A DNA stretch of 64,000 nucleotides from Selenomonadaceae bacterium (GTDB lineage: Bacteria > Bacillota > Negativicutes > Selenomonadales > Selenomonadaceae). The notes below the pieces were generated by a model. It was not told where the DNA came from and made no database searches. It was given only the letters and a program-made list of their open reading frames with translations. Position numbers and translations under genes: made by a program. The DNA lies in NCBI GenBank assembly GCA_017535925.1, contig JAFXTD010000045.1, positions 1-64,000 on the forward strand. The letters are read 5' to 3'. This document shows positions 59,107 through 64,000 of this stretch, in pieces. Each line of letters starts with the position of its first letter. The first letter of the stretch is position 1.

Positions 59107-59499
59107 TTACACTCTTCTGCGTTTGGGCGGACGGCAGCCGTTGTGGGGAATGGGTGTCACGTCTTTAATCATGTTGACTTCAAGACCCGTAGCTTGAAGA
59201 GAACGGATAGCCGCCTCACGACCCGCGCCGGGTCCTTTGACGTAAACCTCGATTTGTTTCAAGCCGTGTTCCATAGCCGCCTTAGCCGCAGTCTCTGCCG
59301 CCATTTGTGCAGCGAAGGGAGTTGACTTGCGCGAGCCTCTGAAACCGAGACCGCCCGCTGAAGCCCAAGAGATTGCGTTGCCGCTTTTGTCGGTGAGCGT
59401 GACAATCGTATTGTTAAACGTGGAGCTGATATGCGCCACGCCGTATTCTATATTCTTGCGAACTTTCTTTTTGGCGCGGACTGTTCTTTTAGTTGCCAC
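59107..59499 (-). CDS. rpsK: 30S ribosomal protein S11
   Basis: The 130-residue protein has the conserved [40 protein letters not shown] and the end [13 protein letters not shown]. It follows rpsM by 22 bp. Confidence 0.97.
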   Translation of the reverse strand: MATKRTVRAKKKVRKNIEYGVAHISSTFNNTIVTLTDKSGNAISWASAGGLGFRGSRKSTPFAAQMAAETAAKAAMEHGLKQIEVYVKGPGAGREAAIRSLQATGLEVNMIKDVTPIPHNGCRPPKRRRV

Positions 59500-59521
59500 C
59501 TGTCTTAACCTCCTTTAGGGA

Positions 59522-59896
59522 TTAATCTTTCTTCTTGCCGCCTTGTACGAGCTTCTTGGGACCTTTGCGAGTCCTTGCGTTGTTCTTGGTGTTCTGTCCG
59601 CGTACAGGCAAGCCGAGACGGTGACGGCGTCCGCGATAACAGCCAATATCAATGAGTCGCTTGATGTCCATCTGAACATCGCGGCGGAGGTCGCCCTCCA
59701 CTACAAAGTTGTGGTCGATGGCATCACGAAGTTTGACAACCTCGTCATCCGTGAGATCTTTCGTGCGAGTGTCGGGATTGACGCCCGTCATTGCGAGGAT
59801 TTTCTGCGACGTGGGCAACCCGATTCCGAAAATATACGTCAATGCGTATTCGATTCTCTTGTCACGGGGCAAATCTACACCGGCTATACGTGCCAT
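59522..59896 (-). CDS. rpsM: 30S ribosomal protein S13
   Basis: The 124-residue protein begins [20 protein letters not shown], has [11 protein letters not shown] and a basic C-terminal tail ([16 protein letters not shown]). Confidence 0.97.
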   Translation of the reverse strand: MARIAGVDLPRDKRIEYALTYIFGIGLPTSQKILAMTGVNPDTRTKDLTDDEVVKLRDAIDHNFVVEGDLRRDVQMDIKRLIDIGCYRGRRHRLGLPVRGQNTKNNARTRKGPKKLVQGGKKKD

Positions 59897-59911
59897 AAAT
59901 TTTTCACCTCC

Positions 59912-60025
59912 TTAACCTTGACGCTGTTTGTGCTTGGGGTTTTCGCATATAACCATAACGCGCCCTTTGCGCTTGATGATTTTGCATTTGTCACACATTT
60001 TTTTGACTGACGGTCTGACTTTCAT
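59912..60025 (-). CDS. rpmJ: 50S ribosomal protein L36
   Basis: The 37-residue protein opens [20 protein letters not shown] and ends [12 protein letters not shown], with the C-C-C-H zinc set (CDKC, C, H). GGAGG lies 8 bases before the ATG. It sits between infA and rpsM, as in most Firmicutes. Confidence 0.97.
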   Translation of the reverse strand: MKVRPSVKKMCDKCKIIKRKGRVMVICENPKHKQRQG

Positions 60026-60083
60026 AATGCCCGCCTCCTAAACGATTTGATAATGTATCACGTTTCTTGATTAATGTCCAGAG

Positions 60084-60302
60084 TTATTTGAAACGGTAAG
60101 TGATTCTGCCGCGGGACAAGTCATAGGGCGTGAGCTCAATCGTGACTTTGTCGCCGGGCAAAATTCTGATAAAGTTCATGCGGATTTTTCCGGACACGTG
60201 CGCCAACACCTTATGACCGTTCGGCAACTCGACTTGGAACATCGCGTTCGGCAGTGCCTCCAAAACTTTGCCTTCGACTTCGATAACGTCTTGCTTTGAC
60301 AT
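60084..60302 (-). CDS. infA: Translation initiation factor IF-1
   Basis: The 72-residue OB-fold protein carries [20 protein letters not shown] and the end [16 protein letters not shown]. It lies 16 bp after adk. Confidence 0.97.
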   Translation of the reverse strand: MSKQDVIEVEGKVLEALPNAMFQVELPNGHKVLAHVSGKIRMNFIRILPGDKVTIELTPYDLSRGRITYRFK

Positions 60303-60318
60303 GATTGTCGCCTCCGAT

Positions 60319-60984
<666 letters not shown>

Positions 60985-62241
60985 TTATTTCATGAAGCCT
61001 TCGTAGTGCCGCATAACGACCATTGCTTCGATTTGTTTCATTGTGTGCAGGGCGACGCTTACGACAATCAACAACGCCGTCCCGCCGAAATATACGCCTT
61101 GAATGTGAGTTGCTCCGCCGATTAAGTTCGGCAACACCGCGATAAAAGCCAGATACAACGAGCCCGCCGTCACCAATCTTGTCAACACGTAGTCAACATA
61201 ATCCGCCGTCGGTTGTCCCGGTCTTATGCCCGGAATGAACGCGCCGTATTTTTTGAGGTTGTCAGCCATGTCGGGTATTTTTACCGTGACCGCCGTATAA
61301 AAATACGTGAAGAAGATTATAAGCACGACGTACAGGAAAGTTTGAAGCGGCGTGCCCCATTGCAAGTGCACCGCCAGCTTTTGAATCGTCGGGTTGTCAA
61401 TGAATTGCACGACGGTTATCGGGAACATGAGCACGCTTGACGCGAAGATAATCGGGATGACGCCGGCGGGATTGACTTTCAGCGGCAAGTGGCTTTGATG
61501 TCCGCCGTAAGCTCGTGCTCCGACAACTCGTTTGGCATAAGTTATCGGGATTCTTCTCAAAGCCGCCTCGACGTAGATGACGAACACGATCATTGCGATT
61601 GCGATAAGCGCGAAGAGCACGACGCTGAAATAATTTATCGTGCCCGCTTGAACGTATTGATAAATCGTCGCGAGGTTCTTGGGCAGTGCCGCAACGATAC
61701 CCGCGAAGATTATCAACGATATTCCGTTGCCGACACCCTGCGCGGTTATCTGCTCGCCTATCCACATGAGGAGGGTTGTGCCCGCCGTCAAGGTTATCGC
61801 GATTATCAAAATGTTCACGGGGTTTGGATTCAAGACCGCCGCTTTCAAACCGATTGACATGCCGACCGCTTGGAAGAACGCCAGCACGACAGTAAGCTTG
61901 CGCGTGACGCGTGTCGTCTTCTTGTGACCTTCCGCGCCTTCTTTCGACCATTGCTCAAGCGTCGGAACAACGACCGTTAAAAGCTGCATGATAATCGCCG
62001 CGTTGATGTAGGGCGTGATGCTCATTGCAAAAATTGAGAACTTGCTGAACGCACCGCCGGAAAAGAGATCCAACAGCCCGAACAAAGACCCGTTGTTGAA
62101 GAGCTGTTCGATAGCCGTCGGATCAACTCCCGGCACCGGTATATGCGTTCCGGCGCGGAACACCGCAAACATTATCAGCGTAAAAATTATGCGCTGCCTA
62201 AGCTCAGGTATCTTGAAGATATTTGAAAGAGCCGACAGCAC
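60985..62241 (-). CDS. secY: Protein translocase subunit SecY
   Basis: Central channel of the Sec translocon, 418 residues with ten membrane helices. The plug and first helices are RQRIIFTLIMFAVFRAGTHI and SGGAFSKFSIFAMSITPYIN. QLLTVVVPTLEQWSKEG and GIRPGQPTADYVDYVLTRL (a cytoplasmic ribosome/SecA-contact loop) are conserved. It lies 1 bp after rplO and 15 bp before adk. Confidence 0.97.
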   Translation of the reverse strand: MLSALSNIFKIPELRQRIIFTLIMFAVFRAGTHIPVPGVDPTAIEQLFNNGSLFGLLDLFSGGAFSKFSIFAMSITPYINAAIIMQLLTVVVPTLEQWSKEGAEGHKKTTRVTRKLTVVLAFFQAVGMSIGLKAAVLNPNPVNILIIAITLTAGTTLLMWIGEQITAQGVGNGISLIIFAGIVAALPKNLATIYQYVQAGTINYFSVVLFALIAIAMIVFVIYVEAALRRIPITYAKRVVGARAYGGHQSHLPLKVNPAGVIPIIFASSVLMFPITVVQFIDNPTIQKLAVHLQWGTPLQTFLYVVLIIFFTYFYTAVTVKIPDMADNLKKYGAFIPGIRPGQPTADYVDYVLTRLVTAGSLYLAFIAVLPNLIGGATHIQGVYFGGTALLIVVSVALHTMKQIEAMVVMRHYEGFMK

Positions 62242-62242
62242 T

Positions 62243-62683
62243 TTAAATCACCTCAGTCGTGCCGCCGACCGCCTCAATTTTTTGAATGGCAGTCTTCGTG
62301 AAACCTTGTGCCTTAACGTTCAACTTCTTTGTCAATTCGCCGTCGCCGAGAATTCTCACGCCGTCGAGGACATTTTTGAGGATACCCGTTTCGACGAGCG
62401 CGACCGCGTCAACCGTCATATCGTCATCAAAAATATTGAGAGTCGAGACGTTGACTTCGGCATATTCCTTGCGCCAAATATTTTTGAAACCGCGTTTGGG
62501 CAAGCGACGATAAATCGGCATCTGTCCGCCTTCAAAGCCGGGACGAACTCCGCCGCCGCTGCGTGATTTTTGTCCTTTGTGCCCGCGACCGGATGTTTTG
62601 CCGCAACCCGAACCCGTGCCGCGTCCGACACGAACTTTGTCTTTGCGAGCACCGTCTGCAGGTTTCAATTCACTTAATTTCAT
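62243..62683 (-). CDS. rplO: 50S ribosomal protein L15
   Basis: The 146-residue protein begins [20 protein letters not shown] and has the Gly-rich [20 protein letters not shown], then [17 protein letters not shown]. Confidence 0.97.
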   Translation of the reverse strand: MKLSELKPADGARKDKVRVGRGTGSGCGKTSGRGHKGQKSRSGGGVRPGFEGGQMPIYRRLPKRGFKNIWRKEYAEVNVSTLNIFDDDMTVDAVALVETGILKNVLDGVRILGDGELTKKLNVKAQGFTKTAIQKIEAVGGTTEVI

Positions 62684-62703
62684 AAGCCAAACCTCCTCTC
62701 CGA

Positions 62704-62916
62704 TTATTTCTCAATGGAAACTTTTTCTGCCGCGTCTTCGACTTCCTCGACCTTCACGAGATGTTTTACTTTGAAAATTTGTCCGCGAATCGTCGGTTCA
62801 TCGGGCAGTATCGAAAAGGAATTCAACTTGCGCAAGCCCAGCGAACGAACTGTTCTGCGTTGAGTTTCGGGGCGACCGATAAGACTTCTGACCAATGTTA
62901 TTTTAAGCTTAGCCAT
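62704..62916 (-). CDS. rpmD: 50S ribosomal protein L30, with a C-terminal extension
   Basis: The ATG at 62916 is chosen (GGAGG 6 bases upstream); the longer frame overlaps rpsE. The 70-residue product has the L30 core [20 protein letters not shown] and LGLRKLN, then about ten extra acidic residues ([15 protein letters not shown]) beyond the usual ~60. Confidence 0.95.
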   Translation of the reverse strand: MAKLKITLVRSLIGRPETQRRTVRSLGLRKLNSFSILPDEPTIRGQIFKVKHLVKVEEVEDAAEKVSIEK

Positions 62917-62927
62917 GTCGACCCTCC

Positions 62928-63428
62928 TCAATTAAAAAGTTCAGCAACGGTTTTGCCGCGCATTTCGGCGACGACTTCCGCACGCTTCAACATTTTCAAA
63001 CCCTCAAGCGTCGCACGCACCATGTTGTTGGGGTTGGACGAGCCGAGAGATTTCGTCAAGATGTCGTGAACGCCCGCAAGCTCCAAGACTGCACGAGCAG
63101 GACCGCCCGCGATAACGCCGGTACCTTTGGAGGCGGGGCGCAACATGACTCTGCCCGCGCCGAAGACGCCGACAACGCCGTGAGGTATCGAACGATCTTT
63201 GAGCGCGACCTCGATAAGATTTTTCTTTGCATCGTCGACGCCTTTGCGAATCGCTTCGGGAACTTCAGCTGCCTTTCCGAGACCGACGCCGACTTTGCCG
63301 TTGCGATTGCCGACGACGACCAGTGCGCTGAAAGAAAATCTGCGACCGCCTTTAACGACTTTGGCGACACGATTTATAAAAACAACCTTCTCCTCGAATT
63401 CGGGAGTTTCAGTTTCATTTCGGGGCAT
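62928..63428 (-). CDS. rpsE: 30S ribosomal protein S5
   Basis: Starts [20 protein letters not shown] with GGAGG 7 bases before the ATG at 63428. 166 residues. It has the S5 signatures [20 protein letters not shown] and [20 protein letters not shown]. Confidence 0.97.
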   Translation of the reverse strand: MPRNETETPEFEEKVVFINRVAKVVKGGRRFSFSALVVVGNRNGKVGVGLGKAAEVPEAIRKGVDDAKKNLIEVALKDRSIPHGVVGVFGAGRVMLRPASKGTGVIAGGPARAVLELAGVHDILTKSLGSSNPNNMVRATLEGLKMLKRAEVVAEMRGKTVAELFN

Positions 63429-63448
63429 TAGTAAACCTCCTTCTGTCA

Positions 63449-63513
63449 ATCAGGAATTGAGAATTGGGAATTATTTTTTTCATTCCTAATTCCCCATTCC
63501 CCATTCCCAATTA
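63449..63513. repeat. Heptamer palindrome between rplR and rpsE
   Basis: GGAATTG, AGAATTG and GGAATTA units on the left; ATTCCTA, ATTCCCC, ATTCCCC and ATTCCCA units on the right. It overlaps the 3' end region of rplR only at its very edge. Confidence 0.9.
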
Positions 63514-63870
63514 AAATTTAAGTCCGCCCTCGCGAGCTGCCTGAGCCAACGCCGCAACTCGTCCGTGATAGATATAGCCGCCGCGATCAAAGACGACTTC
63601 GCTGATACCTTTTTCGAGAGCTTTTTTCGCGATAGCCTTGCCGACAGCTTTTGCCGCCGCAATGTTGCCGCCGGTGCCGTCGAAGTCTTTATCGAGTGAG
63701 CTTGCTGCCGCGAGCGTCATGCCCTTTTCGTCGTCGATAACCTGCGCATAAATGTGCTTGAGACTGCGAAACACATTCAAGCGCGGACGTTCTGCCGTGC
63801 CCGCAACGTGATTGCGAACGCGCAGATGTCTCTTTTGGCGAGTTTTATTTTTATCTGCCTTCAGAAGCAC
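63511..63870 (-). CDS. rplR: 50S ribosomal protein L18
   Basis: The 119-residue protein with a GTG start (GGAGG 8 bases upstream) has [34 protein letters not shown] and [20 protein letters not shown]. The gene next upstream is not rplF, as would be expected, but a VOC-family protein. Confidence 0.97.
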   Translation of the reverse strand: MLLKADKNKTRQKRHLRVRNHVAGTAERPRLNVFRSLKHIYAQVIDDEKGMTLAAASSLDKDFDGTGGNIAAAKAVGKAIAKKALEKGISEVVFDRGGYIYHGRVAALAQAAREGGLKF

Positions 63871-63913
63871 TACGTCTTCCTCCTTCGCCGTAGAATTTCA
63901 AGTCAAAAATTTT

Positions 63914-64000
63914 TCAGTCACGGAAATCGTCATGTTCCGCGATAACTTCAATTTCGTTGCCTTCGGGGTCGACGACAACAGCCTCGTAATAGCCGTCACC
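63914..64000 (-). CDS. VOC (glyoxalase/bleomycin resistance) family protein, 3' end only
   Basis: The last 28 codons read GDGYYEAVVVDPEGNEIEVI and end EHDDFRD. The YYEAVVxDPEGNxIEV pattern is the C-terminal metal-ligand strand of vicinal-oxygen-chelate proteins. The gene is cut by the window edge. It lies 44 bp upstream of rplR in the ribosomal cluster, where rplF normally lies. Confidence 0.75.
   Translation of the reverse strand, partial: GDGYYEAVVVDPEGNEIEVIAEHDDFRD

Overview
The window looks like a chromosomal piece of a diderm Firmicute, most likely a Negativicute (Selenomonas or Veillonella relatives). Start sites are mostly strong GGAGG sites before ATG, TTG or GTG. The spc-alpha ribosomal cluster, FeoA/FeoB and the rplI-lonB pair are Firmicute-like, while an RND efflux pump implies an outer membrane. 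FlhF, FlhG and a chemoreceptor imply flagellar motility. The taxonomic call is an inference from gene content.

Layout. 1-8.1 kb (minus): RND adaptor and pump genes with a symporter and a secreted GH32 fructosidase between them. 8.3-11.5 kb (plus): folP, folB, a folK-DHFR fusion, ung and a small membrane protein. 11.9-20.8 kb (minus): a chemoreceptor, then proS, a three-gene Zorya-type defence module (MotA-like, MotB/OmpA-like, HNH nuclease), thiD and nadE. 21-23.7 kb (plus): feoA, feoB and a Cys-rich/HMA protein. 23.8-32.2 kb (minus): mtaP and ilvB, then a Type III-like restriction-modification (R-M) operon (comF, mod, res, small ORF) interrupted and followed by type I toxin-antitoxin cassettes. 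32.3-37.5 kb (plus): carA, carB and a BrnT/BrnA pair. 37.5-42.4 kb (minus): comEC, lonB, rplI. 42.5-47.1 kb (plus): a two-gene GIY-YIG/helicase/methylase system. 47.1-48.2 kb: a tandem array of Fst-like type I toxin-antitoxin units. 48.2-52.3 kb (minus): AIM24-like protein, membrane protein, flhG, flhF. 52.4-56 kb (plus): leuS and two tandem BrnT/BrnA modules. 56-64 kb (minus): the 3' part of the ribosomal cluster (rplR to rplQ) ending in an FHA protein.

The most striking content is five recognisable copies (four intact, one decayed) of Fst-like hydrophobic peptide genes of 22-31 codons. Each sits in a convergent cassette with a short antisense RNA gene and a shared terminator. All lie next to or inside the two R-M loci, always with the antitoxin RNA co-directional with the R-M genes and the toxin opposed. 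This suggests that R-M transcription could help silence the toxins.

A second striking feature is a family of elements built from 7-bp periodic repeats, often arranged as imperfect palindromes. They fill many intergenic gaps and also occur in frame inside leuS and comEC and at the 3' ends of lonB and carA.
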